From: Amycolatopsis saalfeldensis
Lineage (GTDB): Bacteria; Actinomycetota; Actinomycetes; Mycobacteriales; Pseudonocardiaceae
Assembly: GCF_900110575.1 (NCBI RefSeq)
Contig: NZ_FOEF01000007.1
Location: forward strand, 1 to 64,000
Reading direction: 5' to 3'
DNA: 64,000 nucleotides
Positions 17,717 through 24,534 of the stretch are shown piece after piece; position 1 is the stretch's first letter, and each line of letters opens with the position of its first letter. The position numbers were made by a program, and so were the translations under genes. Under the pieces are notes generated by a model. It saw nothing but the letters and a program-made list of their open reading frames with translations, ran no database searches and had not been told where the DNA came from.

Positions 17717-18709
17717 GTGAGGTACCGACTGACCCAGTACGCGCACGGCGGCGGCTGCGCGTGCAAGATCCCGCCCGGCGAGCTGGAAGCGGTGGTCCGC
17801 GGCCTGACCGGCGCCGCGCCCGTCAACCCGGCGGGCGAGCTGCTCGTCGGCCTGGACGACGGGGACGACGCGGCGGCCGTCCGGATCGCCGGCGGCACCG
17901 CGCTCATCGCGACCACGGACTTCTTCACCCCCGTCGTCGACGACGCCTACGACTGGGGGCGCATCGCCGCGGCGAACGCGCTGTCGGACGTCTACGCCAT
18001 GGGCGGCACCCCCGTGGTCGCGGTCAACCTGCTCGGCTGGCCGCGCGAAGTGCTGCCGTTCGAGCTGGCCGCCGAGGTGCTGCGCGGCGGCCTGGACGTG
18101 TGCGCGCAGGCCGGCTGCCACCTCGCCGGCGGGCACAGCATCGACGATCCGGAGCCCAAGTACGGACTGGCCGTGACCGGCGTCGCGGACCCGGAACGCC
18201 TGCTGCGCAACGACTCCGGCCGCGCCGGGCTGCCGCTCACGCTGACCAAGCCCCTCGGCGTCGGCGTGCTCAACGCGCGGCACAAGGCCACGGGGGACCG
18301 CTTCCCCCAGGCCATCGACTCGATGACCGCGCTGAACGCCGACGCCGGCCGTGCCGCCGTCGACGCCGGGTTCACCTGCGCCACCGACGTGACCGGCTTC
18401 GGCCTGCTGGGCCACCTGCACAAACTCGCGCGGGCCAGCGGGGTCACCGCCCGCCTCGACGCCGCCGCGGTGCCTTACCTCGACGGTGCGCGCGAAGCCG
18501 TGCGAGACGGCTACGTCAGCGGCGGGACCCGACGCAATCTCGACTGGGTCCGCCCGCACGCCGACCTCACCCGCGTCGACGAGGACGAAGCCCTGCTCCT
18601 CGCCGACGCCCAGACCTCCGGTGGGCTGCTCGTGGCCGGCGAATTGCCCGGCCACCCCGTGGTCGGGGAGCTGCTGCCCCGTTCCGCGCACACGATTGTC
18701 GTCAGGTGA
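17717..18709 (+). CDS. selD: Selenide, water dikinase (selenophosphate synthetase)
   Basis: A 330-residue ATP-dependent enzyme that makes selenophosphate from selenide. The N-terminus RLTQYAHGGGCACKIPPGEL contains the catalytic Cys-x-Lys (CACK; Cys, not Sec) of SelD. The ATP-binding core follows (TTDFFTPVVDDAYDWGRIAAANALSD) and DVTGFGLLGHL. The GTG at 17717 is chosen because it starts just before the family's natural N-terminus (VRYRLTQY); upstream in-frame sequence overlaps tRNA-Sec. It is transcribed away from selC-selA-selB-fdh, so the 63 bases between the tRNA and this start should hold divergent promoters. Confidence 0.93.
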   Translation: MRYRLTQYAHGGGCACKIPPGELEAVVRGLTGAAPVNPAGELLVGLDDGDDAAAVRIAGGTALIATTDFFTPVVDDAYDWGRIAAANALSDVYAMGGTPVVAVNLLGWPREVLPFELAAEVLRGGLDVCAQAGCHLAGGHSIDDPEPKYGLAVTGVADPERLLRNDSGRAGLPLTLTKPLGVGVLNARHKATGDRFPQAIDSMTALNADAGRAAVDAGFTCATDVTGFGLLGHLHKLARASGVTARLDAAAVPYLDGAREAVRDGYVSGGTRRNLDWVRPHADLTRVDEDEALLLADAQTSGGLLVAGELPGHPVVGELLPRSAHTIVVR

Positions 18710-18846
18710 GTGCCTCGGTTGGTGCCGCGGCCCGCGAGGTGGTCCCGGCGGCAGGAGGTCGGTGATGGGGCTGCCGAGCCGGGGTGGTGCAATCGCGCAG
18801 CTAGTCGGCCTCCAGTTCGCCGGCGCGCGTCACGTACGAACGCCGC

Positions 18847-18889
18847 ACTGACGTCGATCAGAGCGACGGCATCTTCGACGGACGTCAGT
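18847..18889. repeat. Inverted repeat between convergent genes
   Basis: ACTGACGTC (18847-18855) and GACGTCAGT (18881-18889) are perfect 9-base inverted copies with a 25-base loop. They lie between the end of selD and the end of the encapsulin gene, and the right arm overlaps the encapsulin stop codon. It may act as a bidirectional terminator. The loop is long for one, so an operator is also possible. The rest of 18710-18884 shows nothing else. Confidence 0.4.
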
Positions 18890-19697
18890 CGAGGACCAGC
18901 GCCGAGTCCGGCTCGGTCACCCGGAAGCTGAAGCTCTCTTCCAGGTAGAGCGAAAGCTTCTCGGCGTCGTGATGGCTGTAGCCGATCGAGAGATCTTGGC
19001 CCAGTTCCAGGACGAAGTCCCCGCCGGCCAGGCTGAGCACGACCGCGCCGGTGATGCCCGGGGTGCGTTTGACCCGGCCGCCACCGAGTGCGCGGCGCAG
19101 GTGGTCCAGCACGAGCAGGCCGCCGTGCTCGGTGCTCTCCACGATGGCGGTGTGGCCCTCAGGGTTGATCGCCAGCGCGTACGGTCCGTCGATCCCGTTG
19201 CAGCGCAAGGTGTTCACCGCGTTCGCCACGAGGTGCGGGTAGCGCTCCGGATCGGTGCCCAGCGTCCCGTGCTCGTACGGGCTGGCGTCGATGATCCCGC
19301 CGATCCCGGCCTCTGGCCAGCCGTGGAACACTGCCCGGTTCTCGATGAGCCCCACCTGGGCGGCCGCCTGGTCCAGGTCGTCGAGCTCCAGGTCGTCGGC
19401 GCCACGCTCGGCGTCTTCCAGCTCGGAGCGGTCGACGGTGAACGGCACGCGCACCTCGACCAGCGGCAGGACGCGGCGCTGCCGGACGGCGGTCTCGCGC
19501 TCCCGGGCGTTCTCCGGAGCGTCGATGCGGCGGGTGCGGCCGAGCGAGGTGGCCGAGTGCGTCCAGCCCCGCGGTCCCTCGACGTCGACCACCTTGCGGG
19601 CCGCGAGGTGCGTGACCAGCCGTTCCCGCGCTTCGTCGTCGATCTGGCGCCAGCCTTCGGCCGGGATCGGCGCGAGTTCTCGCATGAGATGGTCCAT
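18885..19697 (-). CDS. Family 1 encapsulin nanocompartment shell protein
   Basis: A 270-residue HK97-fold shell protein. The N-terminal RELAPIPAEGWRQIDDEARE, the VVDVEGPRGW segment, GIDGPYALAINPEGH in the middle and the ending FVLELGQDLSIGYSHHD all align with the Thermotoga maritima encapsulin I remember. It self-assembles into an icosahedral shell that loads cargo through a short C-terminal peptide on the cargo. The ATG at 19695-19697 is preferred over the GTG at 19704-19706 because AAGGAG sits 11 bases before the ATG but only 2 before the GTG. The gene is directly downstream of the hemerythrin cargo, which fixes the cargo type. Confidence 0.93.
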   Translation of the reverse strand: MDHLMRELAPIPAEGWRQIDDEARERLVTHLAARKVVDVEGPRGWTHSATSLGRTRRIDAPENARERETAVRQRRVLPLVEVRVPFTVDRSELEDAERGADDLELDDLDQAAAQVGLIENRAVFHGWPEAGIGGIIDASPYEHGTLGTDPERYPHLVANAVNTLRCNGIDGPYALAINPEGHTAIVESTEHGGLLVLDHLRRALGGGRVKRTPGITGAVVLSLAGGDFVLELGQDLSIGYSHHDAEKLSLYLEESFSFRVTEPDSALVLD

Positions 19698-19702
19698 TGC
19701 GT

Positions 19703-20263
19703 TCACTGCTCCTTCAGTCCGCCGATGCCCAGCGAAACGTCTTCCGGGATGTCCTTGCCGGCCTTCTTCTCCTGCTCGGCGACGTAGCGCTCAGGGTCGA
19801 CGTCGCCGGTGTCGACGCCCTTGCCGCCCTCGTGTTCGGCCTTGAACGCGAGGAACCTGCGGCCGAGCTCTTCGCGCAGCCCCGCGCCGGCGTGCCTGCG
19901 GAAGTCGGCGAGCGCGTCGTCCTCCTCCTCGGCCATGTGCTCGCTGTTGGCCGTGCGGGCCTGGCGCACCGCGGCACGCCAGGCCGCGCTGCCGGCCGGG
20001 TGCCGCCGGGATTCGGCGACCGCGTCACGGATCTCGTTGTGATCGCCGACGGCGTCGAGCGTCTCGTCCTCGGCGTCGGTGCCGCGCTGGATCAGCTCGG
20101 GGTAGAAGACCGCCTCCTCGGCTGCGGCGTGCAGGTCCAGCAGCGTCGCGAGGGGCTCCCACGCCCGGGCCAGCTCATCCGGGGAGGCCAGGTCGTCCAG
20201 CTCGGCGAAGGCCCGGCGGAACCGATCGTGGTCGTCGAGGATCAGGCTGGTGATGTCGGTCAT
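19703..20263 (-). CDS. Hemerythrin-domain encapsulin cargo protein
   Basis: A 186-residue protein. Residues 1-140 form a hemerythrin-like four-helix bundle: LILDDHDRFRRAF, then LLDLHAAAEEAVFYPEL, VGDHNEIRDAV and NSEHMAEEEDD supply the His and Glu/Asp ligands of a di-iron site. After a linker of about 35 residues, the C-terminus ends DVSLGIGGLKEQ, which matches the SLGIGSLK-type peptide that docks cargo on the inner face of encapsulin. Hemerythrin-loaded encapsulins are linked to oxidative and nitrosative stress protection. The start ATG at 20261-20263 has GAAGG just upstream. Its stop overlaps the optional GTG of the shell gene. Confidence 0.93.
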   Translation of the reverse strand: MTDITSLILDDHDRFRRAFAELDDLASPDELARAWEPLATLLDLHAAAEEAVFYPELIQRGTDAEDETLDAVGDHNEIRDAVAESRRHPAGSAAWRAAVRQARTANSEHMAEEEDDALADFRRHAGAGLREELGRRFLAFKAEHEGGKGVDTGDVDPERYVAEQEKKAGKDIPEDVSLGIGGLKEQ

Positions 20264-20332
20264 GGCCTTCGACGTTAAGCCGGTCGTCGGTGCTTCGCTT
20301 GGTGAGCCACCGCCGGGTACTCGTAACCCGGT

Positions 20333-20355
20333 GTTTTCAGCGCCGGAGTGGGTAC
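20333..20355 (+). promoter_or_regulatory. Putative SigB/SigF-type promoter, leaderless
   Basis: GTTT at 20333-20336 and GGGTAC at 20350-20355 are separated by 13 bases. The ATG at 20366 follows 10 bases later, so the transcript would start at or next to the start codon. The GGGTACCC core is palindromic. Confidence 0.5.
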
Positions 20356-20365
20356 CCGCCCGATC

Positions 20366-21544
20366 ATGGGTGCAGAAAAGCTCGTGGTGATCGGAAGCGG
20401 AGCGGCCGGAGTGTCGGCCGCGTGCGCCTATCGCGAAGCCGGAGGCTCCGGCGAAATCCACCTCCTCAGCGCCGACCAGGATCCGCCGTACGAACGGCCC
20501 CCGCTGTCGAAGGACCTGCTGCGCGGGGAAACGGCCTCGGACCAGATCTCCCTGGTGGACGAGAAGACCCGCAAGGAACAGGATATCGGGCTCGCGCTCG
20601 GCGACCCCGTGGTCGAGCTGGGTCCCGACCGTGCCCGGACGGCGGCGGGCCGGGACTACCCGTTCACGCATTGCGTGCTCGCGACCGGCGCCGAGCCGGT
20701 GCGCCCCGATCTGCCCGGCGCCGACCACCCGCGGGTGCGGGTGCTCCGCTCGCTCCGCGATTCCGGCCACCTGCGCGAGGCGGCCATGCGCGCCGGCGAG
20801 GCGATCGTGGCCGGGGCCGGGTTCATCGGCTGCGAAGCCGCGGTTTCCCTGGCCCGCCTCGGCTTGCGGGTCACCGTGCTGTGCCCCGGCCCGGTCCCGC
20901 AGCTGGCGCGGCTCGGACGCGAGGCGGGCGAGCTGATCGCGAGCTGGCTCGCCGAGGAGGGCGTCCTGCTGCTGCCCGAAACCGAGCTGAAGTCCATCAC
21001 CGACGGGCACATCGTTCGCACCGGCTCGGGCCAGGACCTCGACGCCGGGCTGATCCTGCTCGCCACCGGGGCAAGGCCACGCGCCGACCTCGCCGAGCAG
21101 GCCGGGCTGGCGATCGAGGACGGCCGGGTGCGGACCGATGAGCGCATGCGGACGAGCCGGCCGGGGATCTTCGCCGCCGGAGACGTCGCTCTCGCTTACA
21201 ACGCCGTCGCCGGGCGAGCCCTGCCGGTGGAGCACTGGGGCGAGGGCCTCGCGATGGGCGAGGTCGCCGGAAGGACGGCCGCCGGGGCCGACGCGGTGTG
21301 GGACGCGGTGCCCGGGTTCTGGTCGGAGATCGGCGACCACACGCTCAAGTACGCCGCGTGGGGCGACGGGTTCGACCACGCCCGGCCCGTTTCCGGCGAC
21401 GACGGCAAGTTCACGGTCTGGTACGAGCGAGACGGCACCGCGGTCGGCGTGCTCACCCACGAAGCCGACGACGACTACGAACGAGGCACCGAGCTGATCC
21501 ACGCGCACCGTCCGCTTCCGCAGAATCTCGAGGACGCCCGGTGA
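20366..21544 (+). CDS. FAD-dependent NAD(P)H oxidoreductase (ferredoxin-reductase-like)
   Basis: A 392-residue pyridine-nucleotide-disulfide-type reductase. KLVVIGSGAAGVSAACAYRE is the FAD-binding GxGxxG fold, PYERPPLSKDLLRG is the typical ferredoxin/rubredoxin-reductase segment, IVAGAGFIGCEAAVSL is the NAD(P)H Rossmann motif and IFAAGDVAL the second FAD contact. There is no redox-active CxxxxC. It should transfer electrons from NAD(P)H to an iron protein. It diverges from the hemerythrin-encapsulin pair and could serve its di-iron cargo (inference). The next gene starts in a GTGA overlap with its stop, so it also heads a four-gene operon. The start is set by the leaderless promoter spacing. 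Confidence 0.85.
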   Translation: MGAEKLVVIGSGAAGVSAACAYREAGGSGEIHLLSADQDPPYERPPLSKDLLRGETASDQISLVDEKTRKEQDIGLALGDPVVELGPDRARTAAGRDYPFTHCVLATGAEPVRPDLPGADHPRVRVLRSLRDSGHLREAAMRAGEAIVAGAGFIGCEAAVSLARLGLRVTVLCPGPVPQLARLGREAGELIASWLAEEGVLLLPETELKSITDGHIVRTGSGQDLDAGLILLATGARPRADLAEQAGLAIEDGRVRTDERMRTSRPGIFAAGDVALAYNAVAGRALPVEHWGEGLAMGEVAGRTAAGADAVWDAVPGFWSEIGDHTLKYAAWGDGFDHARPVSGDDGKFTVWYERDGTAVGVLTHEADDDYERGTELIHAHRPLPQNLEDAR

Positions 21545-22500
21545 ACCTGCTGAAAGACCTCCCGCCCAAGCCGCTGCCGCTTCCCCGCACCGCGGAGACG
21601 CTCGGCGCGGAGCTGCGGCGGATGCTCGTGGCCGGCGCGCTGGACCTGCCGCTGCCCGGCGGCGGCACGGTGCTGCGACGGTGGCGTGAACTGGCCGGCT
21701 TCGGCCGCCGCGACCTGGCTCTCGCCCGGCTCGCCGAAGGCCACGCCGACGCGGTCGCGATCCTGGCCGAGGCGGCACAGGCACCCGCGCCCCTGTCCCT
21801 CTATGGCGTCTGGGCTTCGAAATCGAGCGGGACCGGCGCGGAACTCCACAATGGACGGCTGAGCGGGACCGTCCGGTTCTGTTCCGGACTCACGGGCCTC
21901 GACCGCGCCCTCGTCGCGGCCGGCGACCAGCTGGTCGAGCTGGATCTGTCCACGGCCGGGGTCGAACGCCATCCGGACGCGTGGCAGTCCGTCGGCATGG
22001 ACGCCTCCGACAGCGGGGACGTGGTCTTCGACGACGTCCCCGTCGACCGGCTCGTCGGGCCACCCGGCTGGTACGTCGCGCGGCGCGGGTTCGTCCTCGG
22101 CGGCACCGGGGTGGCCGCGGTCTGGCTCGGCGGCGCCGCCGGAGTGCTCGACTCGGTGCGCGAAACCCTCCGGGCCAAGGCGGACGACCATCAGCTCGCG
22201 CACCTCGGCGCCCTCCACGCGGCACTGCGCGGATCCGAAGCGCTGCTGGCTTCCGCCGCCGCGACGATCGAACAGTCCCCCAGCCCGGGCTTGCTGAACG
22301 ACACCTGCCGCGCGAGCGTCGAACGGACCGCGCGTGACGTGGTCGACCTCGCGCCGCGCATCACCGGCGCCGGACCGCTGTGCCGCGACCGGCGGTTCGC
22401 GCAGCAGGTGGCCGACCTCCAGGTGTTCATCCGCCAGCACCACGGCGAACGGGACCTCGCCGCACTGGGCCGGGCCCTGCTCGAAGAGGCCGGGGCATGA
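21541..22500 (+). CDS. Acyl-CoA-dehydrogenase-like protein
   Basis: A 319-residue protein related to acyl-CoA dehydrogenases but shorter than the usual 380. LSGTVRFCSGLTGLDRALV and the later strand DVVFDDVPVDRLVGPPGWYVARRGF follow the family's middle beta domain, and the C-terminal half is the helical bundle. The N-terminal helical domain is reduced and no catalytic Glu is obvious, so flavin chemistry is uncertain. The GTG start sits inside the previous stop (GTGA) and the stop overlaps the next ATG (ATGA). The same trio with a PIG-L/methyltransferase and a glycosyltransferase recurs in other bacteria as I recall, with unknown product. Confidence 0.7.
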   Translation: MNLLKDLPPKPLPLPRTAETLGAELRRMLVAGALDLPLPGGGTVLRRWRELAGFGRRDLALARLAEGHADAVAILAEAAQAPAPLSLYGVWASKSSGTGAELHNGRLSGTVRFCSGLTGLDRALVAAGDQLVELDLSTAGVERHPDAWQSVGMDASDSGDVVFDDVPVDRLVGPPGWYVARRGFVLGGTGVAAVWLGGAAGVLDSVRETLRAKADDHQLAHLGALHAALRGSEALLASAAATIEQSPSPGLLNDTCRASVERTARDVVDLAPRITGAGPLCRDRRFAQQVADLQVFIRQHHGERDLAALGRALLEEAGA

Positions 22501-23762
22501 GGCCGTTCGTCCCGGAGCACGAATGGACACGCACGTTTCCCGACTGGCCGGGGCAGGAGTTCCGCCACGCGCTGATCGTCGCCGCCCATCCCGACGACGA
22601 GACGCTGGGCGCGAGCGGGCTGCTCCAGCACCTGCGGGCGGCGGGCACCACGATGACGCTGGTGGTGGCAACGGACGGCGAAGCCGCGTTCCCCGATTCG
22701 AACGCCGCCGAGCGCCGCGATCTGGGCCGCGCCCGGCGCGACGAGCTGGCGCGGTCACTGGCCGCGCAGGGGCTACCGGTGGACCCGGTCTGGCTGGGCC
22801 TGCCCGATTCGGACCTCACCGCCCACAGCCACGAACTCGTGGAGGCGCTCCGGAACCACGCGAGGGGTACTGACCTGTGCCTCATGCCCTGGCCCGAGGA
22901 CCCCCACCCGGACCACCAGGCCGCCGGGCGGGCAGCGCTGGCCGCCGCCCCGGACTCGGCCCACTGCTGGTCGTACCCGATCTGGATGTGGCACTGGCGC
23001 AGCCCCGGCGCCACCGACATCCCCTGGCGCCGTGGGCACTCCTACCGGCTCACCACCGGCGAACGGTCGGCGAAGGCCGCCGCGATCCGCGAATTCACCT
23101 CGCAGCTTCACCCCGGCCCCCGCGGTGAAGCGCCGATCCTGCCGCAGGAAGCGCTGGCCCACTTCGACCGCCCGGTGGAGACGTTCTTCCGGCAACCGCC
23201 GGACCGCTCCGCGCCGATCGGCCGGTTCGCTGAGCTGTACGCCGGCGCGCACGACCCGTGGCAGGTCGAATCCCGTTGGTACGAAAAGAGAAAACGCGCG
23301 CTGCTACTGGCTTCGCTGCCACGCGAGCGCTACGGCACGGTCGTCGAGCCCGGCTGTGGGACGGGAACGCTGACGAGGGAGCTGGCCGGGCGATGCGACC
23401 GGCTGGTCGCGTTCGACCCGGTACCCGACGCCGTGGCCCTCGCCCGTGAAGCGGCGCCCAGCGCGGACGTCCGGCACGGGCTGGTGCCCCACGCGATCCC
23501 GTCCGGCCCGGTCGACCTCTTCGTCTACAGCGAACTGCTGTACTACCTGGACGAGACGGACCTCGAGAAGACGATCGAGGCCTCGGTGGCCGCGCTGAGG
23601 CCCGGCGGCGACCTGGCCGCCGTGCACTGGTTGCCGTGGGCGCCGGAGGCTCCGCACGACGGCGCCGCCGTGCACGAGCGGCTCGCCGCGCATCCGGCCC
23701 TCGAGACCATCGTGACCCACGTCGACGAGCAGTTTCGCCTGGACGTATTGAGGCGCCGGTGA
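22497..23762 (+). CDS. PIG-L deacetylase fused to a class I SAM methyltransferase
   Basis: A 421-residue bifunctional protein. Residues 1-220 form a PIG-L/LmbE zinc deacetylase: ALIVAAHPDDETLGASGLL has the HPDDE metal motif and MPWPEDPHPDHQAAG the DHxxxG partner. Residues 240-421 form a Rossmann methyltransferase: VVEPGCGTGTLTREL is motif I, LVAFDPVPDAVALARE motif II and DLFVYSELLYYLDET the motif IV region; this half resembles NodS-like enzymes. The likely substrate is an N-acetylated sugar that is deacetylated and then N-methylated (inference). It overlaps the genes on both sides by 4 bases (ATGA and GTGA). Confidence 0.88.
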   Translation: MRPFVPEHEWTRTFPDWPGQEFRHALIVAAHPDDETLGASGLLQHLRAAGTTMTLVVATDGEAAFPDSNAAERRDLGRARRDELARSLAAQGLPVDPVWLGLPDSDLTAHSHELVEALRNHARGTDLCLMPWPEDPHPDHQAAGRAALAAAPDSAHCWSYPIWMWHWRSPGATDIPWRRGHSYRLTTGERSAKAAAIREFTSQLHPGPRGEAPILPQEALAHFDRPVETFFRQPPDRSAPIGRFAELYAGAHDPWQVESRWYEKRKRALLLASLPRERYGTVVEPGCGTGTLTRELAGRCDRLVAFDPVPDAVALAREAAPSADVRHGLVPHAIPSGPVDLFVYSELLYYLDETDLEKTIEASVAALRPGGDLAAVHWLPWAPEAPHDGAAVHERLAAHPALETIVTHVDEQFRLDVLRRR

Positions 23763-24451
23763 TCACCGCGATCGCTGTCGTCGTGCCCGCGCGCGACGAA
23801 GCCCCGGCCATCTCCGGTTGCCTGCACGCGATCCGGCGGTCGCTGCTGCGGCTGCCGGTGTCGGTCGAGCGTGCCGTCATCGTGGTCGCCGACCGGTGCG
23901 CCGACGACACCGCTTCACGGGCCCGGTCCTTGGCCGAGGTGATCGTCAGCCGCGCCCCGCTCACCATCGGCGAGGTCCGCGACCTGGGCTGCCGCACCAC
24001 GCTCTCACGCCTGGCCGGACATCGGACGTCGGAGGTCCTGCTGCTCAACACCGACGCGGACAGCGAAGTGGACCAGCACTGGGCAGCCCGGCACCTGGCC
24101 CGCGCCCGCCAAGGCGGCCACGCCACCACCGGCCCCGCACACCTCATCGGCCCGGCACCGGGCGGCCCCGGAGCCGCTGCGCGCTATCGGAGGCTGGTCG
24201 AAACGGCGGACCGAGAGGCCGGCAATGTCTACGGAGCCAACCTCGCGGTCCGCGCCGACACCTACGACGCGGTCGGCGGGTTCGGCCGGGTCGCCAGCGG
24301 CGAGGACCACTCGCTGTGGAACCGTCTCGAAAACGCCGGATACCGGCTCGGACAGGAACCCGGAGCCTCGGTCCGCACCAGTGCGCGACTGGACGGCCGC
24401 GCGCCCGGCGGGCTGTCATCGCTGCTGCGCAAGCTCGCCTCTGGACGGTAG
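23759..24451 (+). CDS. Family 2 glycosyltransferase
   Basis: A 230-residue GT-A fold enzyme. AIAVVVPARDEAPAISGCL is the nucleotide-binding first strand, VIVVADRCADDTASRA the second, and LLLNTDADSEVDQHW has the DxD-like motif. YGANLAVRADTYDAVGGFG followed by SGEDHSLWNRL gives the acceptor loop and the catalytic ED. There are no membrane helices, so it acts in the cytosol. It closes the four-gene operon, whose members together suggest building or modifying a small glycosylated compound. The GTG start overlaps the previous stop. The RHS gene converges on it 83 bases further on. Confidence 0.85.
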   Translation: MITAIAVVVPARDEAPAISGCLHAIRRSLLRLPVSVERAVIVVADRCADDTASRARSLAEVIVSRAPLTIGEVRDLGCRTTLSRLAGHRTSEVLLLNTDADSEVDQHWAARHLARARQGGHATTGPAHLIGPAPGGPGAAARYRRLVETADREAGNVYGANLAVRADTYDAVGGFGRVASGEDHSLWNRLENAGYRLGQEPGASVRTSARLDGRAPGGLSSLLRKLASGR

Positions 24452-24534
24452 GCGCGTGGCGAGCCTGCGCGCGGCCGGCGACCCCGTCCGGCCGGCGCCG
24501 CCCGACCCGGCAGAACTGTCGGAAAAGCCCTTCG

